A stretch of 64,000 nt of DNA from Ruminococcus callidus (GTDB taxonomy: Bacteria; Bacillota; Clostridia; Oscillospirales; Ruminococcaceae): positions 38,470 through 102,469 of the forward strand of contig NZ_JAJFCK010000006.1 in assembly GCF_020709055.1 (NCBI RefSeq). The letters are read 5' to 3'. How positions within the stretch are numbered: position 1 is the stretch's first letter; every line of letters begins with the position of its first letter. The notes beneath the pieces are model-generated. The model saw only the letters and a list, made by a program, of their open reading frames with translations, did no database searches and had not been told where the DNA came from. The position numbers were made by a program, and so were the translations under genes. This document shows, in pieces, positions 1 to 10,237 of this stretch.

Positions 1-243
1 AATACCCGTGCTGTGCTGGAACTGCTCCATGGTCATCTGCTGCGTTCGCTGGGGTACAACCCCATGATCGTTGTATTCGGACTGATGCTGCTCTGTCTTT
101 ATGGCGAGGCAGTCTGTCTGGCGTTGGGGAAGCCCCGCCAGCTTCTGCCCAAACGGGCAGCGCCGCTGGTAACGGTAGTCTGTGCCGTGCTGCTCTTCGA
201 CATTCTCCGGAACTTCTTTCCGGCGCTCACTTTATGTAACTAA
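1..243 (+). CDS. DUF2752-like membrane protein, C-terminal part only
   Basis: The reading frame is open from the first base, so the gene starts outside the window; about 80 residues remain. It begins in the context NTRAVLELLHG, which resembles the segment of DUF2752 proteins just after their CPxCG-type motif, followed by a YNP motif and two hydrophobic helices. The Cys motif itself would lie upstream, so family membership is inferred from this tail. Function of the family is unknown. It ends just before a hairpin shared with the convergent ATP synthase operon. Confidence 0.5.
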   Translation, partial: NTRAVLELLHGHLLRSLGYNPMIVVFGLMLLCLYGEAVCLALGKPRQLLPKRAAPLVTVVCAVLLFDILRNFFPALTLCN

Positions 244-281
244 AAAAGTACCGTTTTCCATCCTCGGAAAACGGTACTTTT
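244..281. terminator. Bidirectional rho-independent terminator
   Basis: A perfect 16-base stem (AAAAGTACCGTTTTCC and its complement) with a 6-base loop has A-tracts and T-tracts on both sides. It lies between the convergent DUF2752 gene and atpC and can end transcripts from both directions. Confidence 0.85.
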
Positions 282-302
282 CTGTTCCGGCAAACTGCCG
301 GC

Positions 303-719
303 TTATATTTCGTGGCTATGCCGCTTGGAGATCTTCAGTCGGTTCATGGCACGGTTCAGTGCCGCCTGACTGTGGTAGTACTGCATGATGCTCTGCTTAT
401 GCAGCAGACGCTCCTTGGCACGTTCCGCAGCCTCTGCGGCACGCTTGGCATCGATCTCTTCCGGCAGCTCAATGGCATCGCCCAGAATCAGCACATAGTC
501 TTTCCGCACCTCGGCAAAGCCCTCGCTGATTGCCGCATAGTGCCACTCGCCATCCACCAGGTATTTCAGTTCGCCCGGCTCCACGATGGTAACCATGGAC
601 TCGTGATCCGGCAGGATTCCCACCAGTCCGTCCACCGTAGGGAATACCAGATGCTCTGCTTTTCCCACATAGAACGGGCGGTCCGATGCCAGAATTTCCA
701 GCTGAAATGTCTTTCCCAT
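303..719 (-). CDS. atpC: ATP synthase F1 epsilon subunit
   Basis: 138 residues, the usual length. An N-terminal beta-sandwich holds the typical VDGLVGILPDHE stretch, and an Arg/Glu-rich C-terminal helical hairpin follows. Epsilon sits on the F1 central stalk with gamma, couples it to the c-ring and can inhibit ATP hydrolysis. It is the last gene of the atp operon, 10 bases after atpD, and is followed by the terminator at 244-281. Confidence 0.95.
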   Translation of the reverse strand: MGKTFQLEILASDRPFYVGKAEHLVFPTVDGLVGILPDHESMVTIVEPGELKYLVDGEWHYAAISEGFAEVRKDYVLILGDAIELPEEIDAKRAAEAAERAKERLLHKQSIMQYYHSQAALNRAMNRLKISKRHSHEI

Positions 720-729
720 AGACGAACCC

Positions 730-2160
<1,431 letters not shown>

Positions 2161-2175
2161 CTAATCTTGACTCGT

Positions 2176-3072
2176 TTAGAGCCCTGCTGCATTGGAGCCG
2201 CTGACGACCTCGGTAATTTCCTGTGTGATCGCAGCCTGCCGTGCACGGTTGTATTGCAGCGAAAGCGTTTGCAGCATATCCTTTGCACTGGTGGTTGCAG
2301 AATCCATGGCAGACATTCTCGCCTGCTGTTCACTACAGAAAGATTCTACCATTGCGCCGTAGATCAGACCCTTCATAAAGTTCGGGGTCAGATGTTCCAT
2401 TACCACCCGTGGACTCGGCAGGAACGACGCCTCATGATGTCGTGTGATCTCATCCTCCTGCGTCACAAAGTGCGCCGCATCCAGCGGCAGCAGCTGCAGG
2501 ATCTTCGGTTCAAAGGTGATCGAAGTCACCATCTTGGTGTAAATGATGTACACATCATCCAGCTTTCCGTCGTCAAATTCCTTCAGAATCTGCTCGGCGA
2601 TGTGCCGTGCACGGTACATGGTGGGATTCTGCGGGGTATACATGAACTCCGGATCGACATCCAGCTCGCCGGCACGTGCCTTGCGCTGGAAGTACATGCG
2701 TCCGATCTGCCCCATCACGTACAGACTGTTGTGCTGACCTGTGCCGATCTTCTGCTCTGTCAGCTTGATGATATTGTGGTTATAGGAACCGCACATGCCC
2801 TTGTCCGCCGTGATGACCAGATAGCCCACCTTGCGTTCCTTTTCGGGGATGTGCTCCCGGCGGTCGAAGTAGTGCATGTCGATGTCCTCCGGCGCACGGG
2901 AAAGGATACTGCGCATTGCATATACCAGTTTGTCGAAATATGGTTCGGTTGCCGCCAGATCCTTCTTCGCCTTCTTCAGCTTGGAGGAGGAAATCAGATA
3001 CATGGCGTTGGTGATCTTCATAATATCGTTAATGCTCTTAATCCGATCCCGAATTTCATGCATATTCGCCAT
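2176..3072 (-). CDS. atpG: ATP synthase F1 gamma subunit
   Basis: 298 residues. The N-terminal helix (IRDRIKSINDIMKITNAMYL) and the C-terminal NRARQAAITQEITEVV helix form the coiled coil that rotates inside the alpha3-beta3 ring. The ADKGMCGSYN motif of the globular domain is present. The gene starts one base after the atpA stop, so the two are probably translationally coupled. Confidence 0.96.
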   Translation of the reverse strand: MANMHEIRDRIKSINDIMKITNAMYLISSSKLKKAKKDLAATEPYFDKLVYAMRSILSRAPEDIDMHYFDRREHIPEKERKVGYLVITADKGMCGSYNHNIIKLTEQKIGTGQHNSLYVMGQIGRMYFQRKARAGELDVDPEFMYTPQNPTMYRARHIAEQILKEFDDGKLDDVYIIYTKMVTSITFEPKILQLLPLDAAHFVTQEDEITRHHEASFLPSPRVVMEHLTPNFMKGLIYGAMVESFCSEQQARMSAMDSATTSAKDMLQTLSLQYNRARQAAITQEITEVVSGSNAAGL

Positions 3073-3073
3073 A

Positions 3074-4582
3074 TTAGTTCACCTGCTTTTTGTAATCACG
3101 TACCAATGTCAGCAGCTGTTCCAGATTCTCCGGCGACAGCGTGCCCTTTTCCTGAATTTCCTGAACGATAGCCGCACCGTTGGACTGCACATAGTTGGTC
3201 AGTCCCTCACGGAATTCCCGCAGCTCACTCACGGCGATGTCATCCAGCAACTGGTTGGAGGCAGCCGCCAGAATGATGACTTCCTTCCAGGTGGAGAGCG
3301 GATGATACAGCGGCTGCTTCAGCAGTTCCATCAGCACGTGGCCATGATCCAGCATTGCCTGCGTTGCAGGGTCCAGATCGGAGCTGAACTGCGTGAAGAC
3401 CTCCATTTCACGGAACTGTGCCAGATCCACACGCATCTGACCGGCAACCTTTTTCATTGCCTTGGTCTGTGCGGCGCCGCCCACACGGGATACCGACAGA
3501 CCGACATTGACTGCCGGACGCATACCGGAGTTGAACAGCTCAGATTCCAGGAAGATCTGACCGTCTGTGATGGAGATGACGTTGGTCGGAATGTATGCGG
3601 AGATGTCGCCTGCCTGTGTTTCGATGATGGGCAGTGCGGTGATCGAACCGCCGCCGTGCGCATCGTCCAGACGGCAGGAACGCTCCAGCAGACGGGAGTG
3701 CAGATAGAAAACGTCGCCGGGGTAAGCTTCACGCCCAGGCGGACGGTGGAGCAGCAGGGACATTGCACGGTAAGCCACCGCATGCTTGGACAGATCATCA
3801 TATACGATGAGCACGTCCTTGCCCTGACTCATAAAGTACTCTGCGATTGCCGTGCCGGAATACGGTGCCAGATACTGAACCGGAGCCGGTTCGCTGGCAG
3901 ATGCCGATACGACAATGCTGTAATCCATTGCGCCGTTTTTCTTCAGGGTCGAAACAATCTTTGCGACAGTCGAGGACTTCTGTCCGATTGCCACATAAAT
4001 GCAAATGACATCCTGTCCCTTCTGGTTAATAATCGTATCCACGGCAATGGATGTCTTACCGGTCTGGCGGTCGCCGATGATCAATTCACGCTGACCGCGA
4101 CCGATGGGGAACATGGCATCGATAGAAAGGATACCGGTCTGAAGCGGAACGGTAACGCTCTTACGCTCTGCCACACCGGCTGCCTCCCGCTCTACCGGGA
4201 AATAGTCCTCTGCCGCAATGGGTTCGCCGCCGTCAATGGGGCTTCCCAGCGCATCGACCACTCTGCCGATGAGCGCAGGGCTCACACCAATACCGGCACG
4301 CTTTCCGGTACGTACCACTGACGTGCCCTCAGTAATGCCATAGTCACTGCCGAGTAAAACAACGCCGATTGTTTTGGTTTCGAGATTCTGTACGATGCCG
4401 CGCACACCGGTTTCAAATTCCACCAGTTCGCCGTACATCGCACGCTGCATTCCGAATACCGTGGCGATTCCGTCACCGACACGTACAACTGTACCGGTTT
4501 CCTGAACGCCTGTTTTGCGGTCAAAATCCGCAATCTCGCTTTTTAAAACGGATATAATCTCACTTGCATTCATGGTACTCAT
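3074..4582 (-). CDS. atpA: ATP synthase F1 alpha subunit
   Basis: 502 residues, full length. The P-loop GDRQTGKTS and the [15 protein letters not shown] segment are typical of alpha. It forms the non-catalytic nucleotide sites of F1. GGAGGTGAG upstream supports the start at MSTMNASEI. It lies between atpH and atpG in the standard order B-E-F-H-A-G-D-C. Confidence 0.97.
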   Translation of the reverse strand: MSTMNASEIISVLKSEIADFDRKTGVQETGTVVRVGDGIATVFGMQRAMYGELVEFETGVRGIVQNLETKTIGVVLLGSDYGITEGTSVVRTGKRAGIGVSPALIGRVVDALGSPIDGGEPIAAEDYFPVEREAAGVAERKSVTVPLQTGILSIDAMFPIGRGQRELIIGDRQTGKTSIAVDTIINQKGQDVICIYVAIGQKSSTVAKIVSTLKKNGAMDYSIVVSASASEPAPVQYLAPYSGTAIAEYFMSQGKDVLIVYDDLSKHAVAYRAMSLLLHRPPGREAYPGDVFYLHSRLLERSCRLDDAHGGGSITALPIIETQAGDISAYIPTNVISITDGQIFLESELFNSGMRPAVNVGLSVSRVGGAAQTKAMKKVAGQMRVDLAQFREMEVFTQFSSDLDPATQAMLDHGHVLMELLKQPLYHPLSTWKEVIILAAASNQLLDDIAVSELREFREGLTNYVQSNGAAIVQEIQEKGTLSPENLEQLLTLVRDYKKQVN

Positions 4583-4591
4583 GTCTTACCC

Positions 4592-5098
4592 TCACCTCCG
4601 TATCAGGCTCTTCTGCAAATCCCGAATGGTACGGCGCACGCTTCTGTCGTAGGTGTCGTCGCCGATCTGCAGGAGAAAGCCGCCCAGCAATGCCGGATTC
4701 CGGCGCAGCTCCAGCTGCACCTCCGGATTGCCGGTTTTTGCGCAGACCATTTTTTTCATCGCTGACAGCTGCGCATCTGTCAGGGGTGTCACATATTCCA
4801 GAATGGCGTGGGCGCAATGTCTGCGCTGCCGCTCCATGCTGTGATATTCCGAAAAAATTTCCAGAATGCTGTCCATCCGCTCATTTCGGCAGACCACATG
4901 CAGATAGCGCTGCAGCGGCTGGGGAAACAAACGATCGATGACAGCAAATTTTTCCGCCTCAGAGATCGTTGGGTTGCTCAGCACATCGGTCAGCTGCGGA
5001 TACGTGCGGAACGTCTGTTCCGCTTCTGCCACCATTTCCGGTGCAACGTCGAGGTCCAACAACACTGCGGCATACGATACTGCTGCGGCGTTTGTCAT
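4592..5098 (-). CDS. atpH: ATP synthase F1 delta subunit (stator)
   Basis: 168 residues. The C-terminal PLTDAQLSAMKKM...NPALLGGFLLQIGD pattern is the conserved OSCP/delta signature, and the N-terminus is the six-helix domain that caps F1. It links F1 to the b-subunit stalk. The start overlaps the atpF stop by 4 bases, indicating coupled translation. Confidence 0.93.
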   Translation of the reverse strand: MTNAAAVSYAAVLLDLDVAPEMVAEAEQTFRTYPQLTDVLSNPTISEAEKFAVIDRLFPQPLQRYLHVVCRNERMDSILEIFSEYHSMERQRRHCAHAILEYVTPLTDAQLSAMKKMVCAKTGNPEVQLELRRNPALLGGFLLQIGDDTYDRSVRRTIRDLQKSLIRR

Positions 5099-5595
5099 TC
5101 TGCTGCCCCTTCCTCTGCCAGAAATGCGTCAACCATTTCCCGGTTGGTGTCGCTGTCCACGGTGCTGCCAACAACCTTGCTTGCTGCTGCCAGTGCCAGT
5201 GCGGCGATCTCGTTCTGTGCGCCTTCCAGAGAACGCTTCCGCTCTCTTTCGATCTCCTTCTGTGCCTCTGCCATCATGGAATCCGCCTGCTGCTGTGCCT
5301 GCGCCGTGATCTGGTCGCCCTGTGCACGAGCCGTCTGCTGTGCCGTTGCAATCAGCTTCTTTGCCTCATCCCTGGCACCCTGAAGCGTTGCCTCATACTC
5401 GCTCTTGAGCTGCTCTGCCTCCTGTGTGCTCTGCTTTGCCTGATCCAGATCTGCCTGCACCATCTGTGCCCGCTTCTCCAGCATGGCATTGACTCTTCCG
5501 AAGAGAAATTTTTTCAGAAAGAAAAACAGCACGAGGATATTGATGACAGAAAACACGATCGTCCAAACATCAAAATCTAACATATCCATTCTCAC
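5095..5595 (-). CDS. atpF: ATP synthase F0 b subunit (stator stalk)
   Basis: 166 residues. One N-terminal membrane helix (VWTIVFSVINILVLFFFL) is followed by a long charged, Ala-rich helix (about residues 30-150) that forms the peripheral stalk. The start is either GTG at 5595 (GGAG 5 bases upstream) or ATG at 5589, two codons later; I keep the longer form with low certainty. Confidence 0.92.
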   Translation of the reverse strand: MRMDMLDFDVWTIVFSVINILVLFFFLKKFLFGRVNAMLEKRAQMVQADLDQAKQSTQEAEQLKSEYEATLQGARDEAKKLIATAQQTARAQGDQITAQAQQQADSMMAEAQKEIERERKRSLEGAQNEIAALALAAASKVVGSTVDSDTNREMVDAFLAEEGAAE

Positions 5596-5643
5596 AGCTT
5601 CTCCGAAGCCGTGCTCCTTTCTCTCAGATTTGGTTTGTGTGCT

Positions 5644-5850
5644 TTACTTCATGATAACCATCAGCAGAGCAACGACGAAGCCGTAAATAGCGGTTGCCTC
5701 TGCCAGCGCACAGCCCAGCAGCAATGCCTTATTGATCGCACCGGCAGCCTCCGGCTGTCTTGCGATGGCTTCTGCTGCCTTCGAAGTTGCGATACCAATA
5801 CCAAAGCCGGCACCAATACCGGTCAAAACTGCAATACCTGCTCCAATCAT
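5644..5850 (-). CDS. atpE: ATP synthase F0 c subunit, second copy
   Basis: 68 residues, two membrane helices joined by an ARQPEA loop, with the ion-binding Glu51 in helix 2 (AEATAIYGF). The protein is identical in all 68 residues to the copy at 5880-6086, while the DNA differs at about 17 synonymous positions. Compared from memory with the Na+-binding c subunit of Ilyobacter tartaricus, the helix-1 Gln ligand aligns with Ile18 and the Ser after the Glu aligns with Ala52. This favours proton over sodium coupling. It forms the rotating c-ring. Confidence 0.95.
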   Translation of the reverse strand: MIGAGIAVLTGIGAGFGIGIATSKAAEAIARQPEAAGAINKALLLGCALAEATAIYGFVVALLMVIMK

Positions 5851-5879
5851 TTTTCGTTCCTCCTCTTTGTATCAAAGCC

Positions 5880-6086
5880 TTACTTCATGATAACCATCAG
5901 CAGGGCAACAACGAAGCCGTAAATAGCGGTTGCCTCTGCCAGCGCACAGCCCAGCAGCAGTGCCTTGTTGATTGCACCGGCAGCTTCCGGCTGTCTTGCG
6001 ATGGCCTCTGCTGCCTTGGATGTTGCGATACCGATACCAAAGCCTGCGCCGATACCGGTCAATACTGCGATTCCTGCTCCTATCAT
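5880..6086 (-). CDS. atpE: ATP synthase F0 c subunit, first copy
   Basis: Same 68-residue protein as the copy 30 bases downstream. The start at MIGAG is set by AAAGGAGG a few bases upstream; a longer in-frame extension toward 6122 is not supported by a ribosome site. Two consecutive c genes double the c mRNA dose, in keeping with a c-ring that needs many more copies of c than of any other subunit. It lies directly after atpB in the operon. Confidence 0.95.
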   Translation of the reverse strand: MIGAGIAVLTGIGAGFGIGIATSKAAEAIARQPEAAGAINKALLLGCALAEATAIYGFVVALLMVIMK

Positions 6087-6126
6087 AGCGGAATCCTCCT
6101 TTCTCCTTGCCGCCGAAACCATGGGG

Positions 6127-6894
6127 CTATGCCCGCTGGAGTTTCGGCACCTTTTCCTCTTCCTCGACTTCCATGCCCTCTGCCATGAACAGTGATGTCA
6201 GGAACACGAAAACGTATGCCTGAATCAGACCGTCAAAGACATCAAAGTACATGCTGAACACCATCGGCACAATGACTGCGCAGACATGTTCGATCAGCTG
6301 CATGACAACGAATGCGCCCAGAACGTTACCAAAAAGCCGCATACACAGCGACAGCGGCCGAATTGCGATCTCCATCACATTCAGCGGTGCCAGCAGTGCC
6401 ATCGGCTTGGTGAAGGACTTCAAAAAGCCCTTCAAACCGCCCTGCGCCCGGAACGTAGATGCTTCAATCAAGATAATACTCATAACTGCGAGTGCCACGG
6501 TAACATTGATGTCCTTGGTCGGCGGCTTCATGCCGAAGCCAAACATACCGATCATATTTGCCACGCCCAGATAGATCAAAACGGTGCTCAGATATGGCAC
6601 ATAGCGTTTTCCGGCCTTGCCCATGTTGCCGACAAAAAAGTTCGTCATCCATGTGACGGCAGCCTCCACAAACGCCTGCCGCTTTCCCGGAATCAGTTTC
6701 AGATTCCGGGTCAGCACCAGCACCAGCACCATGATGATCGCCATAATAAACCAGGTCATGGCCACGGATTCACTAATGTGAATCGGCCCGAGCAACGGCA
6801 CATCAAAAGGGCTCTCCCAGAGGATCTTGTTTTGCAGCTGTTCCTGTAGTTCTTCACCCATTGCATCCACCACCTTTTCCTGTAGTGCATCCAT
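6127..6894 (-). CDS. atpB: ATP synthase F0 a subunit
   Basis: 255 residues with five or six membrane helices. The conserved Arg is in LCMRLFGNVLGAF, and the last helix (AYVFVFLTSLFMAEGME) is typical. It forms the ion half-channels against the c-ring. The start is uncertain: the first ATG at 6894 has no clear ribosome site, whereas MGEELQEQ, 11 codons later, is preceded by AAGGTGGTGG. First gene of the operon; no atpI or atpZ precedes it. Confidence 0.95.
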   Translation of the reverse strand: MDALQEKVVDAMGEELQEQLQNKILWESPFDVPLLGPIHISESVAMTWFIMAIIMVLVLVLTRNLKLIPGKRQAFVEAAVTWMTNFFVGNMGKAGKRYVPYLSTVLIYLGVANMIGMFGFGMKPPTKDINVTVALAVMSIILIEASTFRAQGGLKGFLKSFTKPMALLAPLNVMEIAIRPLSLCMRLFGNVLGAFVVMQLIEHVCAVIVPMVFSMYFDVFDGLIQAYVFVFLTSLFMAEGMEVEEEEKVPKLQRA

Positions 6895-6993
6895 GCGCTA
6901 CAAAATCAAAGCAGCGTCACCGCCATTTCGAGAAAAATCGTCCTTCCTGAGAAGTCGTTCGCCCTGTACAGCAGTACACTCGCTCTACCACTT

Positions 6994-7022
6994 ATTATAA
7001 TTCAGTCATTTCAAAAAGTCAA
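6994..7022 (-). promoter_or_regulatory. Sigma-A promoter of the atp operon
   Basis: On the minus strand TTGACT, a 17-base spacer and TATAAT lie about 100 bases upstream of atpB. The rest of 6895-7237 holds only AT-rich sequence in which I see no gene. Confidence 0.8.
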
Positions 7023-7237
7023 TTATTTTTCCAGACGATTTCTGTTTCTGAATGTTGCATGTTTTTTTGCGTTTTTCACAAGAAACCAACATTGCGTGAA
7101 AAAATGATAAGTATTCGTCAGTTTTAATGAAAGATTGAAATCAAAATCTCCCAAAAAGCGGAAAAAACAAGCGTTTTTCTTGCATTTGTCATTTCTTACA
7201 AAGGTTTTCCACAAATCTGTTTATTTCTAAACAAAGC

Positions 7238-7277
7238 AAAAGTACTGAACCCGTCTCAGACGGATTCAGTACTTTTT
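7238..7277. terminator. Bidirectional terminator downstream of the GH5 gene
   Basis: A long stem (AAAAGTACTGAA plus CCGTCT, pairing with GACGG plus TTCAGTACTTTT) has T-runs on both strands. It ends the cellulase transcript reading leftward and insulates the atp promoter. Confidence 0.85.
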
Positions 7278-7316
7278 TCACGGTTTTACACGGAATTGCT
7301 GCAAATTTTCTGGGGA

Positions 7317-9929
7317 TTAGCCCACGTGCGGCAGGTCGTTCACCAGATGTACGAGGAACATCAGCAGAACCATGCTGTCGTTTGCATCCCGCACGCCATC
7401 GCTGTTGCAGTCTGCATTCTTGGCAGCCTGTTCATTCAGAACAACGGTACCGGCAACTGCCTTGTTCAGCAGAACGGCATCTGCCAGATCCACATTGCCA
7501 TCCAGATTCACATCGCCGTAGAAAGCGGAGGAATCAAAGCTGACGGTTGTGGTCGGTGCGGAAGAGGTTGTGGTAGTCGCAGCTGTTGTGGTAGTGGTGG
7601 TTGCCTGTGTTGTTGTGGTAGTGGTAGTTGCCTGTGTTGTTGTTGTAGTGGTGGTTGCCTGTGTTGTTGTAGTAGTTGTGGTTGCCTTGGTCGTTGTGGC
7701 AGTCGGCTCAGTGGTAACTTCTTCACCGCCCGGCAGACCGGCAACAGTAAAGGTCACCTTCAGGCAGCTGGTCAGAGAGAGATCCTTGCCGTTGATGTCC
7801 TCGACGCTGGGCTGTGTCCAAGTGTTCAGGATGTTCCGGCGGAGCGAAGTGCTGTCGTTGGCTACGCACATAGAGCCATCGGTCGGACCGGTGTATGCCA
7901 GATCCACGCCATCCAGTGTGATCTTCTGAACGTTGAAGGTAACGCCGCAGTCCTTAACCGCTGTTGCGCTGTCAACAGTCTTGTAGCTCTCCGGCAGGAA
8001 CTGATAGAGGTTGATGTTGGAGTCCAGAATCAGGCACTCCAGAGAACCGGTGCCATCGCCCTCCATAATGTCATACTCTGCGGTATAGGTGCCGTTGCCG
8101 GTGATGTTTACCGGAACCACGCCGTCGCTGTCCACTTTCCAGAACTGGTATGTGCCGCCCTGACCTGCCAGATATACCTGACCATATACTTTGCCAGCCG
8201 GCTCTGTAACCGTAGCGCTGGTGGTAGTCGTGGTAGCGGAGGTCGTTGTGGTGGTGGTCTGAGAAGTGGTGGTGGTGGTCGTGTCCGGATTGTCGTCGAC
8301 ATAGAATTCCTTGTCGAAGATCAGGGTAACAGCGTTCAGGTCTACAGTCACAGTATCGCCAGTTGCAGCAGACCAAGTCCACCAGTTCTGAATCTTCAGG
8401 TAATCCATATCCAGTGTTGCAGAGACGGTTTCTGTGATGTTGCCGGCATCATCTCTTGCGGTCGGATAATCTCCGGTGCCTATCGGGAACTCAAAAGTAG
8501 AGATGGTGTCGTTCGGGCCGATGGTGTTGTCGAAGGAAACCCAGTGGATCTTACCGTCCGCATCGCTGACATTGAAGCTCATGTTGATGTTGCCGCTGCA
8601 CTGGGAGGACTTCTTTGCGGAAGTCATCTTATAGTCTACGACAACGGAGATCAGGTTCACACCCAAGTCCCTATAGGGCTTCAGGTCTACATTCAGGAAC
8701 TCCTTGCCCTTGTCGTCCAGTTCGGTGATATCGCTGCCCTGAATGGTGACACGGTCGGTCTTTTTCTTGTCCGGATCGGTGGAACCGCCGTTTGCAATGT
8801 CGGAATAGATCTGCTTTACATTATCATCAAACCAACTCAGCGTCTTACGGTTAAACAGGCAGATAGTACCGGAGTTGGAGTCGTCCCATACGACGGGGCA
8901 AACGCCGGTCATGTCATAAGCGGTGGATGCCACAGCCTTGAGAAATTTCTCCACAGACTCCTGATCCTTGTTATACGGGGTGGTGTTTACGCCATACTTG
9001 TCGGCATTGCAAACGCCGTACTCGCCGATGATAACACCGACGCCGCTGTCCACAAACTTGGACTTCAGGTCGCTGAAGTCATTTTCCAGCTTGCTGTAAT
9101 CCGCAGCTGTGCCCCAAGTCTCCCGATGACCCCAGGAAGAGGTGGTGTCTGCAACGCAGAACGTAGGCGGCTCATAGTAGTGCACGGAAACTGCCAGCAT
9201 GTTGGCACTGTCTGTGGGCATAGAAAACTGACTGGACAGAGCCTTTGCAGTGTTGTTGCTGTCTGCGGTGCAGATCAGCAGACGGTCTGCATTGTTGCCG
9301 CCGGTTGCACGAACGGTGTCCACAAACTTCTGGTTGTAGGTCATAGCATCGCTGGTGGAGAAGCTGACTTCGTTCATACCCTCGAACACCAGATGCTCAT
9401 CATAGTCCTTGAAATAGGTTGCAATCTGCTTCCAAAGCTTTTCGAACGTGCCGATCTTGGAGGTATCCTTTTCCCATTCCTCATCGTGGTGGGTGTTGAT
9501 GATGGCATACATGTCATTCTTCACGCAGTAGTCCACGACTTCCTTGACTCTTGCCAGATACGCCTCGCCAACGGTACCGTCAAAGGCATCCATGCTTGCT
9601 GTGCCGGACTTACCGGTCATATCCCACCAGGTGACAGGAATACGAACGGTGTTGAAGCCCGCTTTCTTGACTTCCTTGATCATGCTCTCGGTGGTGGAAA
9701 TATTCCCCCAAGCGGTTTCGATCTGTTCCGGTGTGGGGGAATCTGTCCAGGTGTTGGTACAATCCAGCGCATTGCCCAGGTTCCAGCCCAGACCCATATC
9801 CTCCACCAGTTCTACAGCGGTCTTGCTTGCCGCCGATGCAGTGGAAACGCCTGCGGAAAGAGCGGTGGTCATAGTCGCACCGATTGCCGCAGCGGTCACT
9901 GCACTCAGCAGTTTCTTCATAAACTTCAT
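7317..9929 (-). CDS. Secreted GH5 cellulase with two beta modules and a C-terminal dockerin
   Basis: 870 residues. A signal peptide ends near residue 33 (ASA). The GH5 domain (about 36-385) shows GWNLGNALD, VRIPVTW, NTHHD, acid/base Glu187 in FEGMNE, VHYYEP and nucleophile Glu303 in IGEYG. A beta-rich module (about 392-553, Trp-rich near its end, perhaps carbohydrate binding), a Thr linker, a second beta-type module (about 583-730), a longer Thr linker and a type I-like dockerin (about 803-870, GDVNLDGNVDLADA and ADCNSDGVRDANDS) follow. It should cut beta-1,4-glucan (endoglucanase most likely; subfamily not settled) while docked on a cellulosome scaffoldin. AAGGAG lies 9 bases before the start. 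Confidence 0.93.
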   Translation of the reverse strand: MKFMKKLLSAVTAAAIGATMTTALSAGVSTASAASKTAVELVEDMGLGWNLGNALDCTNTWTDSPTPEQIETAWGNISTTESMIKEVKKAGFNTVRIPVTWWDMTGKSGTASMDAFDGTVGEAYLARVKEVVDYCVKNDMYAIINTHHDEEWEKDTSKIGTFEKLWKQIATYFKDYDEHLVFEGMNEVSFSTSDAMTYNQKFVDTVRATGGNNADRLLICTADSNNTAKALSSQFSMPTDSANMLAVSVHYYEPPTFCVADTTSSWGHRETWGTAADYSKLENDFSDLKSKFVDSGVGVIIGEYGVCNADKYGVNTTPYNKDQESVEKFLKAVASTAYDMTGVCPVVWDDSNSGTICLFNRKTLSWFDDNVKQIYSDIANGGSTDPDKKKTDRVTIQGSDITELDDKGKEFLNVDLKPYRDLGVNLISVVVDYKMTSAKKSSQCSGNINMSFNVSDADGKIHWVSFDNTIGPNDTISTFEFPIGTGDYPTARDDAGNITETVSATLDMDYLKIQNWWTWSAATGDTVTVDLNAVTLIFDKEFYVDDNPDTTTTTTSQTTTTTTSATTTTTSATVTEPAGKVYGQVYLAGQGGTYQFWKVDSDGVVPVNITGNGTYTAEYDIMEGDGTGSLECLILDSNINLYQFLPESYKTVDSATAVKDCGVTFNVQKITLDGVDLAYTGPTDGSMCVANDSTSLRRNILNTWTQPSVEDINGKDLSLTSCLKVTFTVAGLPGGEEVTTEPTATTTKATTTTTTTQATTTTTTTQATTTTTTTQATTTTTTAATTTTSSAPTTTVSFDSSAFYGDVNLDGNVDLADAVLLNKAVAGTVVLNEQAAKNADCNSDGVRDANDSMVLLMFLVHLVNDLPHVG
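7560..7722 (-). repeat. Thr-rich linker coding repeat in the GH5 gene
   Basis: Near-tandem ACC/ACA codons encode runs of Thr broken by QA at regular spacing. This is a flexible, probably glycosylated linker between the second beta module and the dockerin. The repeat is prone to length change by slippage. Confidence 0.85.
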
Positions 9930-9964
9930 GGGTATCGAACTCCTTATGTTATTTTAGTAGTTTC

Positions 9965-9993
9965 ATTGTATCATTTTTCTTGCACACTGTCAA
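9965..9993 (-). promoter_or_regulatory. Sigma-A promoter of the GH5 cellulase gene
   Basis: On the minus strand TTGACA, 17 bases and TACAAT lie about 35 bases before the start codon. The stretch 9994-10143 behind it shows no gene. Confidence 0.8.
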
Positions 9994-10143
9994 TAGAATT
10001 TCTCGTTTTCCACGCATGGAATTTGGAAAAAATAGCAAAAAGCACAAAACAGATTCTTTGGATTTGTGCAATATAGATGCAGAGATTCACATATTCGGAG
10101 CAGCGGCGAAACCTGCACTTTTTTCGGCACCGCCAAAACAAAA

Positions 10144-10174
10144 GAGCAGAGCCGGACGAATCCATGCTCTGCTC
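10144..10174 (-). terminator. Terminator of cellobiose phosphorylase gene
   Basis: Read on the minus strand, a 9-base stem GAGCAGAGC/GCTCTGCTC with a 13-base loop is followed by TTTTGTTTT. It lies 64 bases after the stop. Confidence 0.7.
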
Positions 10175-10237
10175 CCGATACAAGCGTTTACGCTGCCGCA
10201 AGCAAGCTTACGGACGCACCGCTCTTTGTTCCTGTGT

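Noticed and set aside
7296..10076. 926-codon open frame on the plus strand opposite the cellulase
   Set aside because: It mirrors the GH5 gene in the antisense frame, is rich in low-complexity Cys/Gly/Val from the Thr linkers, and has no ribosome site or family pattern. Similar long antisense frames occur opposite cbp, accD and other GC-rich genes and were dropped.
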